Source of the DNA: Novipirellula artificiosorum
Lineage (GTDB): Bacteria; Planctomycetota; Planctomycetia; Pirellulales; Pirellulaceae
NCBI RefSeq assembly: GCF_007860135.1
Contig: NZ_SJPV01000001.1
Span: forward strand, 606,939 to 670,938
Direction: 5' to 3'
DNA length: 64,000 nt
Numbering within the stretch: the first letter of the stretch is position 1; the number at the start of each line of letters is the position of its first letter. The position numbers and the translations under genes were made by a program. Shown here in pieces: positions 19,102 to 26,918 of this stretch. The notes under the pieces were generated by a model. The model worked only from the letters and a program-made list of their open reading frames with translations. It was not told where the DNA came from and made no database searches.

Positions 19102-19788
19102 ATGCGAACCACCATCAACATCGTCTTGATCCTTCTGGCTGCGGTCATGGTCGGCCTTGGGATTCGAACCATGAAGAGCGCTGCGGATCATGGTGAGTCT
19201 TCGGAGCCGATTGAGGTTTTTAGCAATAGCGTTTCGCCGACCGACTTTGTCGAGGACGACTCGGACAGCGTCAATGCGATTCCGAGTCACCCACCGGAAG
19301 ATGAGGCATGGTTGAGCCGGTTCGAATTGATCGAGCGCAGTGGCGAGAAGGTGAGCAGTGAAGAACTCCTCGGTCAGCCCTACGTCGTCAGCTTCTTCTA
19401 CAGCACCTGTCCAAGCATTTGCATTCGGCAAAACCAGAAGTTGAAGGAGTTGCAGGACGAGTTTGAAGGGCAGGGCGTTCGCTTTGTCGCGATTTCGGTG
19501 GATCCGGAAACGGACACGCCGGAACAGCTTCGTGAGTATGCGGCAAGGTTTGGGGCCGACGAGAAGCAATGGCTGTTCATGACCGGTGATTTGACTTACA
19601 TCCGCCGCATCGGTGCGGAAATCTATCGCTTACCTGTTGATAAGCAGTTTCATTCGGAACGATTCGTGTTGGTGGATTCGAAGGGCGAAATTGAGGGCTT
19701 TTACAGCTGGCCTGAGAAACCGCAATTCGAAAAGCTGAAACAGACCATTCGCGAAATGATTGAGTTTAGCTCGCAGGAGGATTCCTAG
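19102..19788 (+). CDS. SCO1/SenC-family copper chaperone
   Basis: 228 aa with one N-terminal membrane anchor (about 5-22). It has the thioredoxin-like SCO fold with copper ligands Cys 103 and Cys 107 (TCPSICIRQ) and His 184 (KQFHSERFVLVD). SCO proteins deliver or reduce copper for the CuA centre of cytochrome c oxidase. Length is typical. It sits between the ABC permease and the DUF420 gene, all on the plus strand; the 90-bp gap before it could contain its own promoter. Role in oxidase assembly fits the ctaA-ctaB neighbourhood. Confidence 0.93.
   Translation: MRTTINIVLILLAAVMVGLGIRTMKSAADHGESSEPIEVFSNSVSPTDFVEDDSDSVNAIPSHPPEDEAWLSRFELIERSGEKVSSEELLGQPYVVSFFYSTCPSICIRQNQKLKELQDEFEGQGVRFVAISVDPETDTPEQLREYAARFGADEKQWLFMTGDLTYIRRIGAEIYRLPVDKQFHSERFVLVDSKGEIEGFYSWPEKPQFEKLKQTIREMIEFSSQEDS
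19468..19475 (+). other. KOPS-like octamer GGGCAGGG (plus strand)
   Basis: Matches GGGNAGGG on the plus strand inside the SCO gene. Confidence 0.5.
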
Positions 19789-19789
19789 C

Positions 19790-20257
19790 GTGTCTTGGCA
19801 GTTCCTAGCCGATAACCTCCCTCACGCGACCGCGTCGCTCAATGCGATCGCAATCGTGTTGCTGGCGATGGGACTGGTGAAAATACGCCAGGGCAGGGCA
19901 CGTGTTCATAAGAAACTGATGCTCTCGGCACTGATGGTCAGTGCATTATTCTTGGCGTTGTACTTGCTGCATAAAGTTGCTCTGTATGAAACCACCGGTG
20001 AACCGAACAAGCGGTTTCCGACGGACCCTGCGGTGGCGACCGATGCCGCCCGCTATACCTACTTTGCCATTCTCGGTACGCATCTGATCCTCGCGATGGC
20101 GGTCCCCTTCTTGGCGTTGCGTGCCGTCTATCTGGCGATGAAAGGACGGATCGTCGCTCACAAACGACTGGTGAAGTACGCCTATCCTGTCTGGATGTAC
20201 GTCTCGGTGACCGGTGTGTTGGTTTATCTGATGCTGTATCAGATCTACGCCGTCTGA
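19790..20257 (+). CDS. DUF420-family membrane protein (CtaM/YozB-like)
   Basis: 155 aa from the GTG at 19790, with AGGAGG about ten bases upstream overlapping the end of the SCO gene; the open frame to 19760 is ignored for that reason. It has four to five helices (about 8-26, 35-57, 85-108, 130-152). The conserved features are RARVHKKLMLSA, a histidine in ALYLLHKVALY, GTHLILAMAVP and VAHKRLVKYAYPVW, which match DUF420. A member of this family, CtaM of Staphylococcus, is needed for aa3 oxidase function. It closes the oxidase-assembly block. Confidence 0.9.
   Translation: MSWQFLADNLPHATASLNAIAIVLLAMGLVKIRQGRARVHKKLMLSALMVSALFLALYLLHKVALYETTGEPNKRFPTDPAVATDAARYTYFAILGTHLILAMAVPFLALRAVYLAMKGRIVAHKRLVKYAYPVWMYVSVTGVLVYLMLYQIYAV
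19891..19898 (+). other. KOPS-like octamer GGGCAGGG (plus strand)
   Basis: Matches GGGNAGGG on the plus strand inside the DUF420 gene. Confidence 0.5.
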
Positions 20258-20383
20258 AATGACGGCACCCGCCGTGGTGTCCGAAGCGGTCTCGACAACA
20301 CAATTGATCTTTCACTTTGCTATTGGCCCCCATCTGGATTTCTGTGAAACTCACGCGGAATCATGCTGCTTTGGGAGATGCAA

Positions 20384-22732
20384 ATGTGTGCTTTGAATCG
20401 ATGGATTGTCGTGACCACTCTGGTGCTCGTTCGCTCTGCGGTGGGGCTACCGGACGACTTGCCGACGAGGCAGCCGGAATCGAAATCACCAGCAAGCGTC
20501 GTTTCGTTCGACGGCAATCGGTCGTTTTCCGCTTCCGAACTACGGGATTCGCTCAACCGTGATTCATCGTTCCTGCTCGCCTGCCATCCACTGGGTGATC
20601 CGGACGCCTTGGCATCGGTGATCGAGCAGCGGCTGACGGCTGGCTATCGCACGTCGGGGTTCGCGGAGGTAGCGATTCGCTGCCAGCGTGACGTCTCGGG
20701 CGAAACATGGAACGTCGCAATCGACGAAGGAAAGCAATATCGATGTGGTCGTGTCCTAATACGAGGCGCGCAGCAGATGGACGTTTCCAAATTGCGACAA
20801 CGATTGACTGAGCCCTATCCCAATGAGGATACGTTCGCATCGTTCGTTGTGGTCAACGGCGAAACCCAAACGCGTTGGGTTGACGAAAAGGGTAAGCAGG
20901 CCGACTTGGAAGACCCCGTGTGGAAGATCGGTGAACCGGTCAAGCTTGACAAGGAACGGGCACTCAGCCGTGCCTGCCAGACCGCGATCTCCGATCTCGG
21001 CTTTTCGGGTTCACTCAATACGGTAAGCATCCAATGTGATCCCGATACCGAAACGGCAAGCATGATCGTTGACATCATCAACGAGGGTGAGCCGACACGC
21101 ATCGCCGAAATCGATATCGATGGACTTTATGAGTATTCGCCTGCCTCCGTAGCAAAGTACTTAGGCGTCAAATCGGGCGATGCGGTTAACCGCGAGATCA
21201 TGCAGGAGTTCACCCGTCGACTTTGGCAAAGTGGTCGTTTCAAAAATCAGAATGTCCGATTTGAGATGGCTTCGGGATCAACCCTAAGCGTCCGTGTCGA
21301 GGAAATCGCGGGGGTGCCCGGATTGGACCAAGCGTTGAGTGAGAATGCCAAGGTGTTTTTGAGAGCAGGCCAATGGGTGGCCGAAGCGATCGCACGCGGT
21401 GACGACATGGAAATCGTCTCTTCGCTTCAGGGCTACTCGTTTCGATTGATTCAGTCAACGCAAGGCTTGCTGGCCGAGGCGAAGGGGCCGAGTCACGAGA
21501 AGTTGTCTCTATTGGTGGACGCCGAGCAACTCTTATTTAACCACTCGAGCCATCCCCAAATGCTTCGCTTCTCTCCCGCAGCCGCCGGTGGGTATATCAA
21601 GTACGGGCTCAGTATCGGTGCGGCATCCGATTCAACCCAATACCAGAGTCTTAACTTCAATGGTTCGATCGGAGGTCCGTTGGAAGCTGGCGATAGCCCC
21701 CTGCAATTCGTTTGTTCAAACAGCCCCTCGGACTGGTTGCCGTTCGCTTTCAAGGAAGACTCGGATTTTCAAATGCGTGATGGCCAGCTTGTTACCCAAC
21801 ACGAAGCCGTCACGCTCGCAATCGATGTCGATTCGGGAAGGATTGACCAATGGACCTCCGAGATGGGGGCAACGCGATTTGTTTCGGGAGCTTTTGAAGC
21901 GGCCCGACAATCACTGTTGGAGCAGGTCGCAACGAAACCGAATGCGTTCGATTCGTTGCGGCCGTTGAGTTCATCGCTTAGCTACCTATTGAGCGAACCG
22001 GTTGTCGACTTTTCGCTAACGCTTGCGGCACATCAAGAAGAACCGATCACGCCGATCGATCCCGAGTTGGTTTCGGCGATTCGAAAATTGGTCGAGGGTG
22101 GTGTGCTGGGCATCGGCGATGCGTTTGTGGTGTCGCTGCAACAGCAGAACCGATCCAAACGTTTTGTGATTCCCAATGACGAAAAGCCGCCGAAGGATTG
22201 GAAACAGATTGCTTTGCGATGGGTGGGCCAAGGAATCGTTCGCTATGCGCCCGATCTGTTCGCAGAAGAAACCTGGCCGATGCAATTGGCTCGGCAAACC
22301 GGTTTCATCGCGATGGGGTCGACCGAGCACACGCAAGAACTGCTGGCGAGGTTGTTGCGTGACGAAAACAACGGTCCGCTGTGCTATGCATCGGCCGCGA
22401 TCTTGTTGTCCTATGTCAGTCAAGATGCAGCAAAGGTCTTTGCGAAACGATCGCTCGACGTGATGAACCTCGACGCGTTCCAAAGAGATTTTGAGACGCT
22501 TCAAGCTGCGACGCCTGTGTCGGCTGCGGCGAAGATGATGTCGAGCCTGCAACGGTTGAATTCCTCAGAAGTCGAGGCCCTGGGTCGGTGCTGCAAGGAT
22601 GATTCCAAGCGAGATTGGCTACACTTGTTGTACGAGTTCTCGCAGTTACAGGCTACCGATGAAGCCTCGTTCGTCTACCAAATGGCCGAAGAGCCACTGC
22701 GAGAATCGATGCGGCGGACGTTGGAACGCTAA
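20384..22732 (+). CDS. Exported protein with tandem POTRA-like domains, no evident beta-barrel
   Basis: 782 aa. I prefer the ATG at 20384, which has GGGAG six bases upstream and opens a clean signal peptide (NRWIVVTTLVLVRSAVG); the frame extends to 20363. Residues about 38-115 (VVSFDGNRSFSASELRDSL ... WNVAIDEGKQY), 120-237 and 240-306 (IAEIDIDGLYEYSPASVAKYL ... RRLWQSGRFKNQNVRFE) follow the beta-alpha-alpha-beta-beta pattern of POTRA domains in BamA/TamA. The remaining 470 residues do not end in the alternating aromatic strands expected of a barrel. It is next to, and convergent with, the ExbB/ExbD operon. A role in envelope biogenesis is inferred. Confidence 0.7.
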   Translation: MCALNRWIVVTTLVLVRSAVGLPDDLPTRQPESKSPASVVSFDGNRSFSASELRDSLNRDSSFLLACHPLGDPDALASVIEQRLTAGYRTSGFAEVAIRCQRDVSGETWNVAIDEGKQYRCGRVLIRGAQQMDVSKLRQRLTEPYPNEDTFASFVVVNGETQTRWVDEKGKQADLEDPVWKIGEPVKLDKERALSRACQTAISDLGFSGSLNTVSIQCDPDTETASMIVDIINEGEPTRIAEIDIDGLYEYSPASVAKYLGVKSGDAVNREIMQEFTRRLWQSGRFKNQNVRFEMASGSTLSVRVEEIAGVPGLDQALSENAKVFLRAGQWVAEAIARGDDMEIVSSLQGYSFRLIQSTQGLLAEAKGPSHEKLSLLVDAEQLLFNHSSHPQMLRFSPAAAGGYIKYGLSIGAASDSTQYQSLNFNGSIGGPLEAGDSPLQFVCSNSPSDWLPFAFKEDSDFQMRDGQLVTQHEAVTLAIDVDSGRIDQWTSEMGATRFVSGAFEAARQSLLEQVATKPNAFDSLRPLSSSLSYLLSEPVVDFSLTLAAHQEEPITPIDPELVSAIRKLVEGGVLGIGDAFVVSLQQQNRSKRFVIPNDEKPPKDWKQIALRWVGQGIVRYAPDLFAEETWPMQLARQTGFIAMGSTEHTQELLARLLRDENNGPLCYASAAILLSYVSQDAAKVFAKRSLDVMNLDAFQRDFETLQAATPVSAAAKMMSSLQRLNSSEVEALGRCCKDDSKRDWLHLLYEFSQLQATDEASFVYQMAEEPLRESMRRTLER

Positions 22733-22738
22733 GCGGGC

Positions 22739-25528
22739 TCATTCCGCAACTTCGTCGTAGATCGGCAAGTGACGGTAATAGACTTCGAGATTCAGCAAGT
22801 TCATCGTCGTCACATAGAGCCGGCCGCCGTAGAGACTCCAACGATCTTCGACCGGCAATCGTGGATCCCAGCTGCCGGCTCGGGGTCCCTGTTTGATCTG
22901 GCTTTCGAGCAGAAGTGGATTCAAATAGCGGTTCCATCGTTCCCAGTACTTACCACCCATGTGGAACATGACCTGCGTGGCATAATACCAATAGTACGCG
23001 TCTCGCTTCGACAGACGCGTCGCGACAACTCGCCCCGATCCATCGTCCATTTGAGGTGGGTTTTCTAGCAAGTAATCAGCGGCCGACTGCATCGATGGGT
23101 TGTCACGACGCCAACCCGAATACATTCGCATCAAAATACCAACGGCCGTCATGGTCGGTGTCGGCTCTCGACCGTGCCGTTGCGCGGGGGTGTTGGCGGC
23201 AAAAGGATTGTAACGATAGCGGTCTTGTCGCACTGCGTTTTGTTGAGCCAAGTCGAGCCACCGATCGATGCTTGCATATGACTTGGGCGGCACTTCCAAG
23301 CCTGACAATTCGCCACTTTTGAGCGCCATCATCATCCATCCCGAAACACTGGTGTCGCTCTCGACCTGGGCGACATAACGCCAACCACCGAGGCGGACGT
23401 TTTGTGTTTTTCCGATGTAGTCCAGTGACATTTGAGCCGCCGCTTGCAGTTCCTCATCTTGCGTCATGCCATAGGCTTCGCACAAAGCGAGCGCCGCGAT
23501 CCCATGGCTATAGAAAGCAACGTCTTGATTCTTGGCGGCATCGCGGCTGAGGCATAAATCGCCATTCGTCCTCTGGTTTGTGATCAGAAACTGTAACGCC
23601 CGGCTGACGGTGTCGGCATATTGGTGTTGCCGATGCGTGTAGCCCGCGCCTTGAAATGCCAGGAGCGCCAATCCAGTCGCCGCAGCATCACTTTGCTTGA
23701 ACACTTCCTCACCATGTCCGCTGAGCGACCAGCTGCCGTCTTCGTTCTGGGTCTCGGCCAAGTAGGCTAAGCCCAATTCAATGGCCTCCTCCGTCGCGGG
23801 CCCGACGAGCCCAGCCGGCGTCGGAGCGGCTCCCCCTTGAGTGCGCATGATCCGTCGGCTGAAGGACTCGACCGCCGCAATCTTGGATCCCGCCGGTGTG
23901 ACCGGTCCCCCGATGTCGCGTCGTTCTCGACGTCGGTGCGTCATTTCGAGCGCGCCGAGATCGGGCAAATCGGATGTCGGGATGACGCCCGCAAAAGCCT
24001 CGGGGCGGTTGGCAAGTCCTGCGATCGATTCGGGGGACATCACGTCGAGGCTGGGGCCTAACGCGATCTCTGGGGCGATCAGCGACGCAATGCTGCTGGC
24101 CGATGCGCGTCGCTGTTGACGGTTCCGTTCACCTCGCTCGCTACGTTCCGCTCGATCGTTCATGCGATCCAACGCACCGGTTTCAAGCGATGGAGTCTCT
24201 TGACCAGCCGCTTGAGAAGCGATCTCACGTGAAAGCGTCGGCACACCCGCTGGAGTGAATTCATCTCGATCTCTCGTCGCCACCGCTGAGGGACGTGGCT
24301 GAAGCGACGGCGCCGCTACGATATCGGGGACGCCCGACAGCGCCGACAAATCTCGCCGCTGTAGCTCGCCCCGGTTGACCGAATTCTGCTCGGTCGATGG
24401 CACTCCGATGCCATCGGGGAAGGTGGCATCCGCCAATTGAGCTCCTTGCGTCGTGCCTTGGCGACGGATTGAGACATCCACCGGCGAGAGCATTTGATTG
24501 GCGGCTTCATCGATCGAAGCAATCGCCACGGTTTGCGGCGCAGGACTGGCTCCGGCCGGCTCGATCGATCGCAACTGCAACCGTGCACGGCTTTGCCGGG
24601 TCAAACCCAAATCGCCCACCGTCGGCATCAAATCGCTGCGGCGGCGAACCGTTGCTGCGGAGGAGGACGACGTCGATTGGCGCGGTTCGTTCTGCGAAAT
24701 CGCATCGGCAGGCTGAGGCAATGTCGAGCGTGAAGCCGAAGGACTCCGTGCCGTTGCAGCGGTGTTGCGAGGCACCGCCATCGCTTGCACGGGATCCGGC
24801 ACCGTCAGTTCTGGAACCTTTGGCAACGTTGCTTTCGGTGCCGCTTGTTTCTCGCTCGACAATTCTCGCCGCGCAAGCTTGGCCGGCGAGTCAGCCGGCT
24901 TCGGTTCGGCAAGCTCAGGCAGGGGACGCTTCCGCAAGAACTTCTGCATCGGCCGGTCATCAGGCTGCACCGGCCGCGGCATTTCCAATGCGGTCGCCGA
25001 ATGTTCCAGCGGCGGCAATTGACGAAGCTCATCGGGGATCACGCGCGAAGCGGTTTCCGCATCAACCGGTTGGGACCAATCCGGTGCAGCGGCGGTTTCG
25101 GTAGGAGTCTGAAAAAGATACTCCGGCACCGTTTTACGGACCGGCGATCGTTCGGGTTTCACGCCCGTAAACGCTTCGGGGAAAAAACGGCTGAAGACCA
25201 CCACGTTGACCGCGAGGATCAATAGGAGCAGGTGAATCAAGACGCTGAAGAGAAACCCGACTTGGATCGACTTTTGAACAAAACGAGACGCCAACCCGCG
25301 GAAGGCAAGCGACAAGGACAAGGCGACCAGCGGAACCGCAACCGCGTAAGTCCATCCATTGTAAAGCCAACGAGGATCGTCAAAACGAAGCCGCGTGACA
25401 ATCAGGTAGACCACAAGCAACGACAATCCCGCCAGCCAAGCGTCGAGCGGCCACATCGGAGCCTTCGATTCCGGTGGCCTCGATGCGGCGCGACGGCCGC
25501 GCGGCGAGAGGGGTCTTCGTCGGTTCAC
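22739..25528 (-). CDS. Membrane-anchored protein with C-terminal squalene-cyclase-like (prenyltransferase) alpha/alpha toroid
   Basis: 929 aa, GTG start overlapping the exbD stop by 4 nt. It has three hydrophobic helices near 28-44, 60-78 and 86-112, then a long linker (about 120-590) rich in P, A, S, R and Q, much like TonB/TolA linkers. The C-terminal domain (about 605-920) holds repeats of the squalene-hopene cyclase/prenyltransferase type, including a QW-like motif (ETQNEDGSW) and FYSHGIAALALCEAYGM. The DxDD acid of true cyclases is not visible, so it is probably a binding or peptidoglycan/lipid-handling module rather than a cyclase. Fourth gene of the TPR-ExbB-ExbD operon; it occupies the place a TonB/TolA would take. 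Confidence 0.85.
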   Translation of the reverse strand: MNRRRPLSPRGRRAASRPPESKAPMWPLDAWLAGLSLLVVYLIVTRLRFDDPRWLYNGWTYAVAVPLVALSLSLAFRGLASRFVQKSIQVGFLFSVLIHLLLLILAVNVVVFSRFFPEAFTGVKPERSPVRKTVPEYLFQTPTETAAAPDWSQPVDAETASRVIPDELRQLPPLEHSATALEMPRPVQPDDRPMQKFLRKRPLPELAEPKPADSPAKLARRELSSEKQAAPKATLPKVPELTVPDPVQAMAVPRNTAATARSPSASRSTLPQPADAISQNEPRQSTSSSSAATVRRRSDLMPTVGDLGLTRQSRARLQLRSIEPAGASPAPQTVAIASIDEAANQMLSPVDVSIRRQGTTQGAQLADATFPDGIGVPSTEQNSVNRGELQRRDLSALSGVPDIVAAPSLQPRPSAVATRDRDEFTPAGVPTLSREIASQAAGQETPSLETGALDRMNDRAERSERGERNRQQRRASASSIASLIAPEIALGPSLDVMSPESIAGLANRPEAFAGVIPTSDLPDLGALEMTHRRRERRDIGGPVTPAGSKIAAVESFSRRIMRTQGGAAPTPAGLVGPATEEAIELGLAYLAETQNEDGSWSLSGHGEEVFKQSDAAATGLALLAFQGAGYTHRQHQYADTVSRALQFLITNQRTNGDLCLSRDAAKNQDVAFYSHGIAALALCEAYGMTQDEELQAAAQMSLDYIGKTQNVRLGGWRYVAQVESDTSVSGWMMMALKSGELSGLEVPPKSYASIDRWLDLAQQNAVRQDRYRYNPFAANTPAQRHGREPTPTMTAVGILMRMYSGWRRDNPSMQSAADYLLENPPQMDDGSGRVVATRLSKRDAYYWYYATQVMFHMGGKYWERWNRYLNPLLLESQIKQGPRAGSWDPRLPVEDRWSLYGGRLYVTTMNLLNLEVYYRHLPIYDEVAE

Positions 25529-25947
25529 TCTTCGGGACCTTCGGTTGTGGTCACCGAGTAGTCACTCACACCCGTTTGATTGCAAATATCCATGACGCTC
25601 ACCACCGGTTGGAACGAGGTCGCTTGGTCGGCTCGAATGACCACCGTTTGATTGGTCGGGTTTTCAGCAACCGCCTTTTCCAACAAACTTTGCAATTCGC
25701 TGAAGGAAGTCAACTGCCCGCCAAGGTAAGTGTTGCCTTCGGAATCAATGTCGACGACCACTTCGCGAGGCTTACCGGTCATCGGCACCGCACTCGTTGC
25801 GATCGGTAACTCAATATCGAGTCGCCGTTCCTGTTCTTCGAATTCGCTCGTCACCAAGAAAAAGATCAACAGCAAAAACACGACATCAATCAGCGGCGTC
25901 AAACTGAGCGTTCCGGCAACGGCGGATCGTTTTATCTCAATAGCCAT
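25525..25947 (-). CDS. ExbD/TolR-family biopolymer transport protein
   Basis: 140 aa. One N-terminal helix (about 14-33) carries the essential proton-path Asp 21 in LTPLIDVVFLLLIFF, followed by a periplasmic domain ending in FQPVVSVMDICNQTGVSDYSVTT, the usual TolR/ExbD fold. It would form a dimer inside an ExbB/TolQ pentamer and convert proton motive force into movement. It is 5 bp after the exbB gene and overlaps the next gene by 4 nt, so all three membrane parts are made together. Confidence 0.93.
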   Translation of the reverse strand: MAIEIKRSAVAGTLSLTPLIDVVFLLLIFFLVTSEFEEQERRLDIELPIATSAVPMTGKPREVVVDIDSEGNTYLGGQLTSFSELQSLLEKAVAENPTNQTVVIRADQATSFQPVVSVMDICNQTGVSDYSVTTTEGPEE

Positions 25948-25952
25948 ACCGT

Positions 25953-26918
25953 TTAAGACCTTTTACCGGCTCGTGCCTTCGATCCGACCGGTGGCGGCGT
26001 TGGCGATTTTTTTTCACCGCTCCCCTCCCGACGATCACGATCAAAAGGCCGCAAATTCCCATCGGGATCCAATCGACGGCGGCCAACAAACGCTGCCATA
26101 TGCGGTGCCACGTCGAACGCCAATTCTTCGACACGATGAAACAGCTTTGCCAGTCGATTTTCGAGGTATTGAGCCAAAATGGCGGCCGGAATTGCCACGA
26201 TCAATCCAGCTAACGTGGTCACCAGCGCCGTGTAGATGCCTTCGGAAAGCTGCTCGCTACGGCTACGATCCGGAGTCAATGTGGTCGATTCATGAAAGGC
26301 AACAATCATTCCCCACACGGTGCCCAGCAGCCCCATCAACGGCGTTGCGGCGGCGGCCAAATGCAACCATCGGATGGGCGCCGCATGTTGGTCCGCTTCT
26401 CGTTGGATCGTTTCGTTCGCCGCATTTTCTATCTCGCCAACCGGTTGTCCCGTCCGCAGTAGCATCCCACGGACGACCGTCGCAGCCGGCGAGGGAGCAT
26501 CGGCACACGCTTGAAATGCGATGCTTGGGCTAAATCCCTCCGGCCTCTCCGCCAACATCTCCAACTCCTCGACCAAGTCCGCGGGGATGATCTTTTTTGA
26601 TCTCAATGAAATCATCCGTTCCGCTGCGAGTGCCACGACCCATAAACTCATGATCCCAATTGGAATCATGAACCGACCGCCGCGATTGATTAACGACAAC
26701 AAATCAATGTGCATCGCTTCATCCGCAACGGATCCGACATCTTCGCTTACGTCATCGTCGTTCATCACCGTGGCAATCTCGGCCGCCTCGATCGGGACGA
26801 TCCCACCATCTTGGCCAACCGCAACACCGGCACCGAGCAAAAACAACGCCAACGAAGCGGTGGCGATCCCGAGTACGGTACAGTCGATCCATTGCGGCTT
26901 GGGATTCATCAAATTCAC
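25953..26918 (-). CDS. ExbB/TolQ/MotA-family proton channel protein
   Basis: 321 aa, GTG start at 26918 overlapping the TPR gene stop by 4 nt (an ATG follows at 26909). A signal-like helix (12-35) and an extra periplasmic segment precede the ExbB core. Core helices lie near 78-100, 180-203 and 225-250, with the family motif AAAATPLMGLLGTVWGMIVAF and TALVTTLAGLIVAIPA. The extra N-terminal segment is typical of planctomycete and Bacteroidetes ExbB-like proteins. The C-terminus is basic and proline-rich. It forms the stator channel with the ExbD encoded downstream. Confidence 0.93.
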   Translation of the reverse strand: MNLMNPKPQWIDCTVLGIATASLALFLLGAGVAVGQDGGIVPIEAAEIATVMNDDDVSEDVGSVADEAMHIDLLSLINRGGRFMIPIGIMSLWVVALAAERMISLRSKKIIPADLVEELEMLAERPEGFSPSIAFQACADAPSPAATVVRGMLLRTGQPVGEIENAANETIQREADQHAAPIRWLHLAAAATPLMGLLGTVWGMIVAFHESTTLTPDRSRSEQLSEGIYTALVTTLAGLIVAIPAAILAQYLENRLAKLFHRVEELAFDVAPHMAAFVGRRRLDPDGNLRPFDRDRREGSGEKKSPTPPPVGSKARAGKRS

